Part shown: positions 36,257-46,036 of the stretch, piece by piece
Position numbering within the stretch: the first letter of the stretch is position 1
How the letters are laid out: the number at the start of each line of letters is the position of its first letter
Source: Gammaproteobacteria bacterium UBA4421
GTDB taxonomy: Bacteria > Pseudomonadota > Gammaproteobacteria > Pseudomonadales > Azotimanducaceae
Direction of reading: 5' to 3'
NCBI GenBank assembly: GCA_002389675.1
Contig: DGQF01000032.1
Span: forward strand, 1-64,000
Length of the DNA: 64,000 nucleotides
Made by a program: the position numbers and the translations under genes
Notes under the pieces: model-generated
What the model was told of the DNA's origin: nothing
What the model saw: the letters and a program-made list of their open reading frames with translations, nothing else
The model's database searches: none

Positions 36257-37069
36257 ATGTTTACTTACCTGAATCCTGAGATCCGTCAGCGCCTGATTGC
36301 TGACGAGAAATTAGTGCGTATGAATCAAGAGGGGGTGCTGATCGATGTTCATGCACCTGAGGCCCCTGGCGCTTTGGCGATTAATTTGCTGGGACCGATC
36401 CCCATGCCTATCGCGCTGCCCTCTATTGAAGTGACGGTCAAATGGTATGCGGCAGTGCGCAGCACCGAATTGAGTCAAGTTGAGGATTTGGCTGCAGATC
36501 TGCGCGCACGCGGCGGAGAGCAGCTATTTTCGCATTTAGTGTCCCCTTTGGCGGTGAACAGCGTTTTGGTTATTGGTGAGCCAACATCGAACCCGCTGAT
36601 TCGAGTGCATAGCAATTGTTTGACCGGTGATGTTTTTGGTTCGCAGCGTTGCGATTGTGGGCCTCAATTGGATGCGGCGATTGCGCGGATCAACGGTGAT
36701 GCTGCGGGCGGATATTTGATTTATATGGCCGGGCATGAAGGGCGGGGAATTGGTCTTTGGGCAAAAGCGGCGACTTATTTGCTGCAAGATGGCGGCGAGG
36801 ATACCTATCAAGCCAATCGATCGCTGGGCCTGCCGGATGATTCCCGAGATTTCACTGATGCTGCTGCGCTGATCAAACATTTTATTGGACTAAACCCTTT
36901 TCGCCTGTTGACAAATAATCCAAAAAAAATAGACGACCTCAAAAGCTTTGGGCTGGATGGAATCACCCAGGAAAAGCATGTCACGGGTGTGAGTCAATGG
37001 AATCGGCGCTATTTGCATGCGAAACAAAATTGGGGGCATAGGCTCGAAGATTCAGATATAGAGCGCTAA
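36257..37069 (+). CDS. GTP cyclohydrolase II-family protein, divergent
   Basis: 270-residue GCHII-fold protein. Zinc cysteines C121, C132 and C134 are present (HSNCLTGDVFGSQRCDCG), as are Y174 and R197 (PDDSRDF) equivalent to the catalytic Tyr and Arg. Two positions differ from RibA of E. coli: HSEC is HSNC, and YHRQEGR is YMAGHEGR. It also has about 110 N-terminal residues before the core. It may be a paralogue in riboflavin or another pathway. A TTG two codons upstream is possible. Confidence 0.82.
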   Translation: MFTYLNPEIRQRLIADEKLVRMNQEGVLIDVHAPEAPGALAINLLGPIPMPIALPSIEVTVKWYAAVRSTELSQVEDLAADLRARGGEQLFSHLVSPLAVNSVLVIGEPTSNPLIRVHSNCLTGDVFGSQRCDCGPQLDAAIARINGDAAGGYLIYMAGHEGRGIGLWAKAATYLLQDGGEDTYQANRSLGLPDDSRDFTDAAALIKHFIGLNPFRLLTNNPKKIDDLKSFGLDGITQEKHVTGVSQWNRRYLHAKQNWGHRLEDSDIER

Positions 37070-37074
37070 GCGAG

Positions 37075-38025
37075 GTGTCTAAAAACCTTCTGGTTGTTTT
37101 GCTTCTTCTGGGAGGCTGCGCATCGCCTGGGTTGACTATAAATCAGCTGCAGTTTGTAGGTAGCCATAACAGCTATAAAAAGGCCATGTCGCCCGAATAT
37201 TTCAAGGCTGTGTTTGCGCAGAATGCAGATGCCGCTCGCGCGTTAGAATATAGCCACGTGCCCATTCAGGTGCAGCTAGACCTCGGTTTGCGTCAACTTG
37301 AACTCGATATTTTTTACGAGCCTACAACACAACGTTTTGCGGTGGGGCACGTGCAGTTGATCGACATGAACAGTCACTGCGCCACGCTTAGTCAATGTTT
37401 GGAACAGGTTAAAGCCTGGTCGGACGATCACCCCAGGCACGTTCCCCTGTGGATTACCCTCAACGCCAAAGATCAGGCCATCGCCGGTTTACCCAAGCCC
37501 ATAGCGTTTGATGAGGCGGGTTTGAAGTTGCTTGACGATGTGGTGGAAACGGTTTTAGGGGATCGGTTGATTCGCCCTAGCGCAGTGAAACTGGAGAGCA
37601 AGCTGCGATGGCCGCGATTGGCGCAAGCGCGCGGTAAGATACTATTGATTCTAGATGAAGTGGCAGACAAGCGTGACCTTTACTGGGAGGGGTGGCTTGA
37701 TCGACCGTTGTTTACCAACGCACCGATTGATCACGAGGCGGCCGCTATAATGATTGTTAACGACCCGATTGCGCAGCGCGGTCGAATTGAAGCCTTGGTG
37801 GATGCAGGCTATATGGTACGTACACGCGCAGATGCTGACACCCATGAAGCGCGTAACAACAGCACCTTGCGGCGCGATGCTGCCTTGAGCAGTGGTGCTC
37901 AGGCGATCAGCACAGACTATTATTTACCCTCGAGCGCATTTGACTCTGATTATCAGGTGAAACTGCCCCGTCCTGTGCGTTGTAACCCGCGCCTAACCAA
38001 CACAATGTGTTGGATTACTGAATAA
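37075..38025 (+). CDS. Ca2+-dependent PI-PLC-like phosphodiesterase lipoprotein
   Basis: 316 residues. A lipoprotein signal ends in LLLLGGC (C15). The barrel shows H31 (FVGSHNSYKK), E76/D78 (RQLELDIFYE) and H92 (VGHVQLID), the pattern of the bacterial phosphoinositide-specific phospholipase C-like group. It should cleave a phosphodiester on the cell surface. The start is GTG, five bases after the stop of the GTP cyclohydrolase II-like gene, suggesting coupled translation. Substrate unproven. Confidence 0.82.
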   Translation: MSKNLLVVLLLLGGCASPGLTINQLQFVGSHNSYKKAMSPEYFKAVFAQNADAARALEYSHVPIQVQLDLGLRQLELDIFYEPTTQRFAVGHVQLIDMNSHCATLSQCLEQVKAWSDDHPRHVPLWITLNAKDQAIAGLPKPIAFDEAGLKLLDDVVETVLGDRLIRPSAVKLESKLRWPRLAQARGKILLILDEVADKRDLYWEGWLDRPLFTNAPIDHEAAAIMIVNDPIAQRGRIEALVDAGYMVRTRADADTHEARNNSTLRRDAALSSGAQAISTDYYLPSSAFDSDYQVKLPRPVRCNPRLTNTMCWITE

Positions 38026-38043
38026 CAAATAGAGGATTTAAGC

Positions 38044-38754
38044 TTGAAAGATAAAGTGTGTGTGATTACGGGTGTTGGCCCGGGAACAGGAAGTGCCTTG
38101 GTTAGACGTTTTGCAAAAGATTATCGCGTTGCGATGCTGGCAAGGTCGGCAGAACGCTTGCACAGCCTGAGCGAAACTATTCCTAATACCTTCGCTTTTC
38201 CGTGTGACGTTGCCAATACACAGGAGTTGAAGGCGGTTCTTGAACAAGTACGCGCGACGTTAGGAGACCCTGACGTTGTGGTGCACAACGCCGTCGGTGG
38301 TGCGATTGGCAGTGTGTTAGCTATCTCCCCTGACGTGCTGCAGCAAAACTTTCAGGTCAATACGATGGCTCTGCTGCATCTTGCGCAGGCGACAGCTCCG
38401 GCAATGATTGAGCGTGGTGAGGGAGCGTTTGTGGTGACGGGTAATACGGCGGCTTATCGTGGTGCGGCGCATTTCGCAGGCTTTGCGCCGACTAAGGCGG
38501 CGCAGCGTATTTTAGCCGAGTCTATGGCGCGAGATCTGGGGCCAAAAGGGATTCATGTGAGCTTTGTCGCAATCGATGCGGTGATCGATTTGCAGTGGAC
38601 CCGCAAGCGCTATGCAGACAAGCCAGATGAATTCTTTTGTCAGCCCGATGATATCGCACAAGAATGTTATCGTATGGCCCATCAACCCAAATCGGCTTGG
38701 TCGTTTTCTTCGGTAATTCGCCCATTTGGTGAGCACTGGACCATGAACAGTTAG
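38044..38754 (+). CDS. Short-chain dehydrogenase/reductase
   Basis: 236-residue SDR. The cofactor motif is modified: VCVITGVGPGTGSALVRRFA in place of TGxxxGxG. The usual Tyr-x3-Lys is not plainly visible: the segment FAGFAPTKAAQRILAES has Phe where Tyr is usual, so activity is uncertain. The start is TTG with a GAGG seven bases upstream. It ends before a strong hairpin. Confidence 0.75.
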   Translation: MKDKVCVITGVGPGTGSALVRRFAKDYRVAMLARSAERLHSLSETIPNTFAFPCDVANTQELKAVLEQVRATLGDPDVVVHNAVGGAIGSVLAISPDVLQQNFQVNTMALLHLAQATAPAMIERGEGAFVVTGNTAAYRGAAHFAGFAPTKAAQRILAESMARDLGPKGIHVSFVAIDAVIDLQWTRKRYADKPDEFFCQPDDIAQECYRMAHQPKSAWSFSSVIRPFGEHWTMNS

Positions 38755-38797
38755 TGATATCCCACGTCCCGGCTGGTTAGCCTTTAGTCGGGGAATC

Positions 38798-38827
38798 AAA
38801 GCGCCCTTAAGGGTTTTAGGGCGCTTT
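38798..38827. terminator. Probable bidirectional intrinsic terminator
   Basis: A perfect 10-bp stem AAAGCGCCCT/AGGGCGCTTT with a 10-base loop, flanked by A's on the left and T's on the right, so it can work on both strands. It lies between convergent SDR and acyl-CoA dehydrogenase genes. Confidence 0.75.
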
Positions 38828-38860
38828 TAGTGAAGCCTACTTTCTTCGCTTTGGGTGCTA

Positions 38861-40117
38861 TCAGCCCTCAGCGTGCTTCCTGACCTCGTGACGACCGACT
38901 ACCATATGATGTACTTCATCCGGACCATCGGCGATTCGCAGTGTGCGTTGGCCGGTGTACATGTTGGCCAATGGCGTCCATTGAGACACACCGGTGGCGC
39001 CATGCATTTGAATGGCTTGATCGATGATCTTGCAGATCTTTTCCGGCACCATTGCTTTGACGGCACTGACGTAAACACGCGCTTCTTTATTACCGAGCAC
39101 GTCCATGGCGCGGGCGGCCTGCAGAACCATCAGTCGACAGGCGTCGATTTCTATGCGTGCACGCGAGACCAATTCAATATTTTTCCCTAGCTGGATGATA
39201 GGCTTGCCGAAGGCTGATCGGGTTGAAGCACGCTTGATCATCAACTCTAGCGCTCGTTCGCCTGCACCAATGGAACGCATGCAGTGGTGTATGCGTCCTG
39301 GACCAAGTCGTACTTGAGAAATTTCAAATCCCCGGCCTTCACCCAAGAGCATATTTTCTTTGGGCACTCGCACGTTGTCGAATTTGATGTGCATGTGTCC
39401 GTGGGGCGCATCGTCATGACCGAAGACTTGCATTCCCTCAAGAATGTTTACGCCAGCAGTGTCAATCGGCACCAAGATTTGTGATTGTTGTTTATGCCGG
39501 GGTGCATCTGGGCTGGTCTTGACCATTGTGATCATAATCTTGCAGCGTGGATCACCAGCGCCTGAGATATAAAATTTTTCGCCGTTGATGACCCATTCAT
39601 CACCATCTAGAACAGCGCTGGTGCTGATATTTTTGGCATCAGAAGAGGGTAATCCTGGCTCGGTCATGGCAAACGCAGATCGAATTTCACCGTTGAGTAG
39701 GGGCTTGAGCCAGCGCTCTTTCTGTTCTTCAGTGCCGACGCGTTCGAGCACCTCCATATTACCGGTGTCTGGGGCTGAACAATTGAGCGTTTCCGATGCA
39801 AGCGGGTTTTTGCCGAGTTCATTTGCGATATAGGCATAGTCTAAATTGGATAGACCTTCCCCGGTGTCCGCATCAGGTAAAAAGAAATTCCACATGCCGC
39901 TGTCTTTGGCTTTTTGTTTTGCGGTTTCAAGTAATTCCAGCTGTCCTGGTGCCCAGCTCCAACGATCGCTGCGGGCTTCGCCGAGGGTAAAAAATTCTTC
40001 GGTGATCGGCTCCACGTTTTGTTTAATGTGCTGCTTAACTGCAGCCAGAAGGGGTTGTGCCTCCTCTGACATGGTCAGGTCAAATAAGTCTGGATTGTCT
40101 AATGCTACTTCAGCCAT
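38861..40117 (-). CDS. Acyl-CoA dehydrogenase family protein
   Basis: 418-residue flavoprotein, like the acyl-CoA dehydrogenase domain of ACAD10/11. It shows FAMTEPGLPSSDAKNI (FAD and substrate contact), LGEGRGFEISQVRLGPGRIHHCMRSIG (in part), QMHGATGVSQ and the C-terminal RIADGPDEVHHMVVGRHEV that is typical for that subgroup. It oxidises an acyl-CoA, possibly a branched or hydroxy-acid type. ETF was not found here. Confidence 0.92.
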   Translation of the reverse strand: MAEVALDNPDLFDLTMSEEAQPLLAAVKQHIKQNVEPITEEFFTLGEARSDRWSWAPGQLELLETAKQKAKDSGMWNFFLPDADTGEGLSNLDYAYIANELGKNPLASETLNCSAPDTGNMEVLERVGTEEQKERWLKPLLNGEIRSAFAMTEPGLPSSDAKNISTSAVLDGDEWVINGEKFYISGAGDPRCKIMITMVKTSPDAPRHKQQSQILVPIDTAGVNILEGMQVFGHDDAPHGHMHIKFDNVRVPKENMLLGEGRGFEISQVRLGPGRIHHCMRSIGAGERALELMIKRASTRSAFGKPIIQLGKNIELVSRARIEIDACRLMVLQAARAMDVLGNKEARVYVSAVKAMVPEKICKIIDQAIQMHGATGVSQWTPLANMYTGQRTLRIADGPDEVHHMVVGRHEVRKHAEG

Positions 40118-40246
40118 GCGGCCCTCTCTTAACCTTTGATTTCTTCAATTGTACGCATTTAGAGGGTTCTAATGCCAGTGCCAGAGCATCTGCCATGGTC
40201 CGACGATTAAATCTCCATTGCCGCTGTTGTGCTAGCCTGAGTCAGG

Positions 40247-41590
40247 CTATTGGCTTGGCTCCGTGCTGCGTTCCAGGCGAGGATAGTAGGTGCTCAGCAA
40301 TAGTGTCCTCGTGACCATGAATATAGACATGCTCAACCAAACGGCGTGATAACCCAGTAGCTCTGCGCTCAAATACAATGATCCGGCCCACACTAGCGCC
40401 GCAACCGCCATCGCGTTGCGCATCTGGGTGACGTGGGTTGTGCCCACAAAAATTCCGTCAAGCAAAAAAGCGCCAGCACAGGTTAACGGGGTGAGGGCCA
40501 ACCAAGGTAAAAAGCTTTGCGCGATGTTGCGTACCTGAGCATTCTGGGTAAGCCCGTGAATAAACCAGTCACCTAAAAATAGGATGAGTAATGCGGTGAT
40601 TGTGGCGAGCATTCCCGCCCATAGCCCGCAGTAGTAGAGTGTTCGCCGCAGCGCGCGACGGTTTTCAGCTCCGTAGCTGTAGCCGGCTAGCGTCTCAGCG
40701 GTGTGAGCGAGCGCATCCAGCGCGTACATGGTGACAAAAAATATCTGCATTAGAACGCCATGAGCCGCGAGGGTTAAATCGCCGGCTCGTGTCGCAAAAA
40801 TTACGCCCACAAAAAAAGGCAATTGCACAAAGAATGTGCGGATAAGCAGATTGCTGCTGACATGAAATAAAGCACTTACGGCCTTCGATTCCCAGAGTTG
40901 TTTGGGTCTTGCGGGTTGCCAGCCGGAGGATTTTAAGCAGCGCCAGACAATCCACAAACCACTGACTGCCGCACCCCACTCGCTGATTAAGGTGCCAATG
41001 GCGACGCCGCGGATGCCCATATCCAGCCCGAGTACAAATACAAGATCCAGAATCAGATTGGTCAGATTCAAGGCCACGCTTAGAATCAAGGTCTCACGCA
41101 TGCGCTGCATGCCAAACAGCAGGCCGAGTTCGACCAAGTAGAGTAATACGGCAGGTGCACTGTAGATGCGTAGGCTAAAATAAGTTTGTGCCAGGTTAGC
41201 GGTTTGCTCTGAAGCGGAAAACAAGCTAAACAACAGCGCCTCGATGGGGTGCTGCAGTATAATTAGCCCAACGCCGAGCAGGCTTGCGGTCGCGGCGGCA
41301 CGCATAAAAACAGCGCCCGCCTCGGCAGTTGCATCGCGGCCAAAGCATTGCGCAGCCAGTCCGGTTGTCCCCATACGCAGAAAGCCAAACAGCCAATAGA
41401 TGGCGCTGAACAGAGCTGCGCCCATCGCAACGGCGCCAATAAATGCCGGGTCGGGCAGTTGACCCATGACGGCTACGTCGGCTACGCCGACCAGTGGAAT
41501 GGTGAGGTTAGCTAAGATAACAGGCCAAGTCAGCCGCCTGATCCGTATATGCCAGTCTCTGGCCGTTTCTGGTAATTGCCCATTACTCAT
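40247..41590 (-). CDS. MATE family multidrug efflux transporter
   Basis: 447-residue polytopic protein with twelve hydrophobic segments. The N-terminal motif RLTWPVILANLTIPLVGVADVAVMGQLPD matches MATE (NorM/DinF-like) proteins, and AAQCFGRDATAEAG lies near the second helix pair. It exports cationic compounds by Na+ or H+ antiport. It lies 59 bp downstream of the RND permease on the same strand and could share its transcript. Confidence 0.9.
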   Translation of the reverse strand: MSNGQLPETARDWHIRIRRLTWPVILANLTIPLVGVADVAVMGQLPDPAFIGAVAMGAALFSAIYWLFGFLRMGTTGLAAQCFGRDATAEAGAVFMRAAATASLLGVGLIILQHPIEALLFSLFSASEQTANLAQTYFSLRIYSAPAVLLYLVELGLLFGMQRMRETLILSVALNLTNLILDLVFVLGLDMGIRGVAIGTLISEWGAAVSGLWIVWRCLKSSGWQPARPKQLWESKAVSALFHVSSNLLIRTFFVQLPFFVGVIFATRAGDLTLAAHGVLMQIFFVTMYALDALAHTAETLAGYSYGAENRRALRRTLYYCGLWAGMLATITALLILFLGDWFIHGLTQNAQVRNIAQSFLPWLALTPLTCAGAFLLDGIFVGTTHVTQMRNAMAVAALVWAGSLYLSAELLGYHAVWLSMSIFMVTRTLLLSTYYPRLERSTEPSQ

Positions 41591-41649
41591 CGATCAAAGA
41601 CTCTATTGCGGCTCATTTGACCGTGGCGGCCGGTGTTGGCAAAAGTGCT

Positions 41650-44600
41650 TTAGCCGACGCTCTCTTGGCCTAACCCGTCGGTGCGTAGTGGTGCAGGTTC
41701 GCGCTTGATCCAGGCCTTTAGCCGTGCAAGCGTATGCATCCAATCTTCGACCATGAGGTATAGGCATGGCACCAGCAGCAGCGTGATGAAGGTTGCAAAT
41801 AACACCCCCCAGGCGAGGGAGACGGCCATTGGCTTAAAGGGGGCCGTGGCGGGAGTGGTCGTTGACATCAGCGGGATTAAGCCGACAAAGGTTGTTACAG
41901 ATGTCAGCATGATTGGCCGAAATCTGACTACACAGGCGTCCAAAATGGATGTCATGATGTCTTTGCCTTCGCGGCGTTGGCGGTTGGCATAATCCACTAG
42001 AACCAAAGAAGCGTTCACCACCACGCCAGACAATGCGACGATGCCCAGTGCGGAAAAGAACATCAGCTGCACGTTGAGCGCAAAATGGCCAACGATGGCG
42101 CCCACGGCACCAAAGGGGATGACACTCATAATGACCAGCGGCTGCAGATAGCTTTTCAGTGGAATGGCCAAAAGGCCATAAATCAGCACCAATGAGAATA
42201 AAGCGCCAATGAGCAATCCGGTCATGGCTGTAGTGCGTTCCTCTCCCTCTCCGCCGAGCGAAACTTCTAGGTTTGGGTATTCAGCTTTAAAGCTTGGGAT
42301 GAGCCCGATTGCAATATCGGCGCTCACTTCCTCGGGCGCAACGGCCTCTCGGTCGACCTCTGCGCTGACGGTCACCACGCGTTGACCATCCAGGCGGCGG
42401 ATGCTTGAGTAGCCGCGCTCGAGGCTGAACTTAGCGACGCTGTAAAAGGGTACCTCGTTGCCATTTGGGGTACGGACATACATGTCCTCTAAATTGCCAA
42501 TCGATTTTCGCTCTGTCTCAGGAAAACGAACCATGACTCGGACATCGTCTTTGTTACGTTGGATACGCTGTGCTTCTGAACCGTAAAATCCACTGCGAAC
42601 CTGACCGGCCATGTCTGCCAGGGTGAGGCCCAGATTGCGTGCCTCAGGCGTAAGACTGAGTTGAATTTCTTGTTTTCCAGAGCGAAAAGAATCCCTGATA
42701 TCAAACACGCCGGTATACCCGGTCAGTTGGTATTTCAAGGTTTCCGAGGCAGCGCGCAGTTCATCGACGCTTTCTCCCTTGAGTTGATATTCAATCGGGG
42801 CGCCGGCGGAATACGAGTCGGAGTCAAAGGTTAAACTCACTGCATCAGAGATTGGTCCGACATATTCGCGCCAACGTGCGGCAACAACTTTAGAGCTGAT
42901 GCCTGCTCGCTCCTTGATGGGTGCCAGGTCAAGCACAATCTCCGCGCGATTGCTCTCGCCCGGACCTGCGGGGCCGCCAGGACCGTTGCGGTCAACACCC
43001 TTGCCCACGCTGGCGAAGATATTGCGGACCAGCGGTTGGTCCAACTTTAACTCTGCGGTCATATCGTCGCTCAACCTCATTGCAGCGCTTTCGATTTTGC
43101 GCGCCGTTAAGAGGGTGGTTTTTGCGGCAATACCTTCAGGCAATTCCAGACCGGCATACACTCGGTCGCCTTCGATACTGGGGAAAAAACCGAAGACAAC
43201 GCGGCCGCTGAGAATAAGTGATAACGACAAAATGAGTATGCCTAGGCAAATCGAAGCGCTGATGTAGCGCAACTTCAACACCTTCTTGACAAACGGCATG
43301 TATCGATGGAGGGCAACGTTTTCTAGCCAGCTGGCCAAGCGACCTTGAAATATGTTCCACGATGCCCCGAAGCCTGATTTTGCCTCTGTTTGTTTTCTGT
43401 GGGCGAGATGCGCAGGCAAGATGAGCTGAGATTCCACGATGCTGCAAACAAGGGCGAAGATGACAACCCATCCGATGGGCGCAAAAAATCCGGCCATCCG
43501 TCCCTCGACCATAATTAGCGGGAGAAAGGCTGCAACTGTGGTGAGTACCCCAAAAATAACGGGTACGGAAACCTCCCAGGTGCCGTCTACGGCAGCCTGC
43601 AGAGGGGTTTTCCCCATTTGTTCGTGTCCGTATACGCGTTCACCAACAACAATGGCGTCATCAACCACAATTCCCAGTACCAAGATGAATCCCATGACGG
43701 TCATGGTTGAGATGTTGATGTCGGTAAACGGTAGCGCGCCCAGTGTCCCCAGCAAAGCAACGGGTATGCCAATAGAGACCCACATGGCCACGCGAAAGCG
43801 CAGAAACAAGGCGAGGATGACCAGCACCAGAACAAGGCCACCACCCGCATTTTGGGTGAGCACAGACATGCGCTCCTGTAACTCGTACGAGGTATCAATC
43901 CAGGTGTCGAGATAAATGTCAGGCGGGATCTCAGTTGCTGCAAAGTTTGCAACCTGTTCGCGAACATCTTGTGCAATTTCAATAAGATCCTCGTTTCCCA
44001 CTTGGGAAACGTTGACCACCACGCCGGGTCTCCCATTGAATTGAGCTAATAAATCACCTTCGGCGAATGTGTCGCGAATCTGTGCAATATCGCGGAGTGC
44101 GACCCGGGTGCCGTCCTGCTGGGTGAGCACGATCATGTCCTCAAATTCTTGGCCCCAGTAGGCTTGCCCGGTAGTCCGAATGAGGATTTCTCCATTATCT
44201 GTTCGGATGGTACCGCCTGGCATGTCCAAAGAATTGTTGCGAATTGCCTGACTGATCTGGTTGAGCGTAATGCCATAGCGCCTTAAGACGTTTTCCGAGA
44301 CTTCGATCGAAATTTCATAGGGCCTGATGTAGCCGACGTTCACCTGAGAAATTCCCTCAACAGCGGCAATTCTATCGCGCAGTTTAGTTGCGATCTCTTT
44401 GAGGGTTCGCTCATCGGTGTTACCGCTTACGGCGATTTGCACGACACGACGAGTCAGCGCAACTTTTGAAACGATCGGTTTTTCTGTCTCTACAGGAAAG
44501 GTGTTTATGCCGTCTACCCGGCTTTTGATCTCGTTGAGTACACTGATTTCGGAAGCATCCTGCATCAACTCAGACGTAATGTTGCACATGCCCTCGGTGG

Positions 44601-44853
44601 CAAGGCTACGAACTTTATCGATACCGTCTAGGCCCTCGATGGCTTCCTCCACCCGCACGCATACCGATTTCTCAACCTCTACGGGGGCCGCGCCAAGGTA
44701 AGGCACCGTAACGTTGACAACTTTGATATCAAACGAAGGGAATTCTTCTTGGTTTGTCGACAGCGCCCCGTAGGTCCCGCTGAGTAACAACAGAACCATC
44801 AACAGGTTGGCGGCAACCGGATTGTGGGCAAACCATTTTATGGCTGTATGCAT
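41650..44853 (-). CDS. RND family efflux permease
   Basis: 1067-residue inner-membrane pump of the AcrB/HAE family with two repeats of one plus five helices and large periplasmic loops. The proton-relay acidic pair is in GIVVDDAIVVGERV near residue 400. The N-terminus AIKWFAHNPVAANLLMVLLLLSGTYG and the segment RPIMLTSVTTFVGLIPLM (C-terminal half) are typical. It works with the adaptor gene 40 bp upstream; no outer-membrane factor gene is seen in the window. Confidence 0.94.
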   Translation of the reverse strand: MHTAIKWFAHNPVAANLLMVLLLLSGTYGALSTNQEEFPSFDIKVVNVTVPYLGAAPVEVEKSVCVRVEEAIEGLDGIDKVRSLATEGMCNITSELMQDASEISVLNEIKSRVDGINTFPVETEKPIVSKVALTRRVVQIAVSGNTDERTLKEIATKLRDRIAAVEGISQVNVGYIRPYEISIEVSENVLRRYGITLNQISQAIRNNSLDMPGGTIRTDNGEILIRTTGQAYWGQEFEDMIVLTQQDGTRVALRDIAQIRDTFAEGDLLAQFNGRPGVVVNVSQVGNEDLIEIAQDVREQVANFAATEIPPDIYLDTWIDTSYELQERMSVLTQNAGGGLVLVLVILALFLRFRVAMWVSIGIPVALLGTLGALPFTDINISTMTVMGFILVLGIVVDDAIVVGERVYGHEQMGKTPLQAAVDGTWEVSVPVIFGVLTTVAAFLPLIMVEGRMAGFFAPIGWVVIFALVCSIVESQLILPAHLAHRKQTEAKSGFGASWNIFQGRLASWLENVALHRYMPFVKKVLKLRYISASICLGILILSLSLILSGRVVFGFFPSIEGDRVYAGLELPEGIAAKTTLLTARKIESAAMRLSDDMTAELKLDQPLVRNIFASVGKGVDRNGPGGPAGPGESNRAEIVLDLAPIKERAGISSKVVAARWREYVGPISDAVSLTFDSDSYSAGAPIEYQLKGESVDELRAASETLKYQLTGYTGVFDIRDSFRSGKQEIQLSLTPEARNLGLTLADMAGQVRSGFYGSEAQRIQRNKDDVRVMVRFPETERKSIGNLEDMYVRTPNGNEVPFYSVAKFSLERGYSSIRRLDGQRVVTVSAEVDREAVAPEEVSADIAIGLIPSFKAEYPNLEVSLGGEGEERTTAMTGLLIGALFSLVLIYGLLAIPLKSYLQPLVIMSVIPFGAVGAIVGHFALNVQLMFFSALGIVALSGVVVNASLVLVDYANRQRREGKDIMTSILDACVVRFRPIMLTSVTTFVGLIPLMSTTTPATAPFKPMAVSLAWGVLFATFITLLLVPCLYLMVEDWMHTLARLKAWIKREPAPLRTDGLGQESVG

Positions 44854-44893
44854 GGATGTTTGCTCTTATTGGCTCTGTAATGGTGCTTGGTAA

Positions 44894-46036
44894 TTAAGCT
44901 TCTTCTTGAATTGGATTGACGCTCATACCTTCGATAGCGGTTTGAATTGGAGACAAACAGACACGATCCCCGTCAGTTAGGCCCGCTTTAACGAGTACAT
45001 TGTCTTGGTACAGGCGCAGTATTTCGATGGCTTGGAAACGTAATTGGTTATTTTCGTCAACCAGCAACACCTGATTGTCGTTACGTAGAGCTGATCTGGG
45101 CAGCACAACAATTTCCTCGGCAGCCAGGCCTTCGATGACTGCGTCTACGAATAGACCCACCGATAGCGGATTTTCCTCATTGTTTTGGGTCACACGTGCG
45201 ACCAAATGAACCATTCGGCTGGTGATATCAATTTCAGCCTCGGTGCGAACAATTTTGCCCGACCAAGTCAACTGCTTTCCGCCGTATTGTGTGGTGAGCG
45301 TTACGTTTGGTTGTCTGGCTTCAGGCAATTCGCCCCTTTGGGTGGACGGAAGATTCAAAAAAGCGAGCTGCCGATCGGCAATGGGTAGTCTGACTTCAAC
45401 CAGGTCGCTGGCGTAAATAGTTGCGATGGCTGCTCCACGGCTGACAAATTGACCGATGTCGACGTTTTCCGAACGAACTAGCCCCGTGAAAGGGGATTTG
45501 ATTTGGGTGCGTGCGAGGTCTTGCTGCGCTTGTTCAAAGTTCACCCGTGCTTCTTGCAATGCGGCATCTGCGACGCGCAATGCGCGCAAGTTATTCTCTA
45601 ACTGGGAGCGCGAGGTGAGTTTACGTTCTGCCAGACTTTTCAATCGTGCAAATTCGAACTGAGCGTGTTGTTGTTCTGCTGATGCGCGGGTCAAGCTGGC
45701 CTTTGCGCGGTTGAGGGTGTTGCGATAATCCAGATCGTCGACGCGAACAAGCACCTCATTTTCCTGAAAATATCCCCCTGCAACCAGTTTTGGGGACATC
45801 CAAGTGATCTTGCCGGACACTTCGGGTATCAGCTGGCTTTCGGTCGAAGGCATGACGTTGCCTTGCGAGTGGACGCGTAAAAGTACTGATTCGGATGACA
45901 CCTCACGTATTCTTACGCTGGTGGGAATCGGTGCCGTGATCTCGGGCACCAATGCGGGTGCCGTGGCCATGAGGGTAGCGCCGCCAAGTATGAATATAAC
46001 AACAATGATCGATGGAATGATAAGTGTGCGCATCAT
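44894..46036 (-). CDS. RND efflux periplasmic adaptor subunit
   Basis: 380-residue membrane-fusion protein. An N-terminal anchor (residues 4-29) is followed by the lipoyl half-motifs (GNVMPSTESQLIPEVSGKITWM and later KSPFTGLVRSENVDIGQFV), a coiled-coil hairpin around residues 105-175, and a beta-barrel domain. It bridges the RND permease to an outer-membrane channel. Its first codon overlaps the stop of the FadR-type regulator gene by four bases. Confidence 0.93.
   Translation of the reverse strand: MMRTLIIPSIIVVIFILGGATLMATAPALVPEITAPIPTSVRIREVSSESVLLRVHSQGNVMPSTESQLIPEVSGKITWMSPKLVAGGYFQENEVLVRVDDLDYRNTLNRAKASLTRASAEQQHAQFEFARLKSLAERKLTSRSQLENNLRALRVADAALQEARVNFEQAQQDLARTQIKSPFTGLVRSENVDIGQFVSRGAAIATIYASDLVEVRLPIADRQLAFLNLPSTQRGELPEARQPNVTLTTQYGGKQLTWSGKIVRTEAEIDITSRMVHLVARVTQNNEENPLSVGLFVDAVIEGLAAEEIVVLPRSALRNDNQVLLVDENNQLRFQAIEILRLYQDNVLVKAGLTDGDRVCLSPIQTAIEGMSVNPIQEEA

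Noticed and set aside
43439..43915. 158-codon plus-strand frame within the RND permease gene
   Set aside because: Antisense to the conserved membrane segments; composition is a complement artefact.
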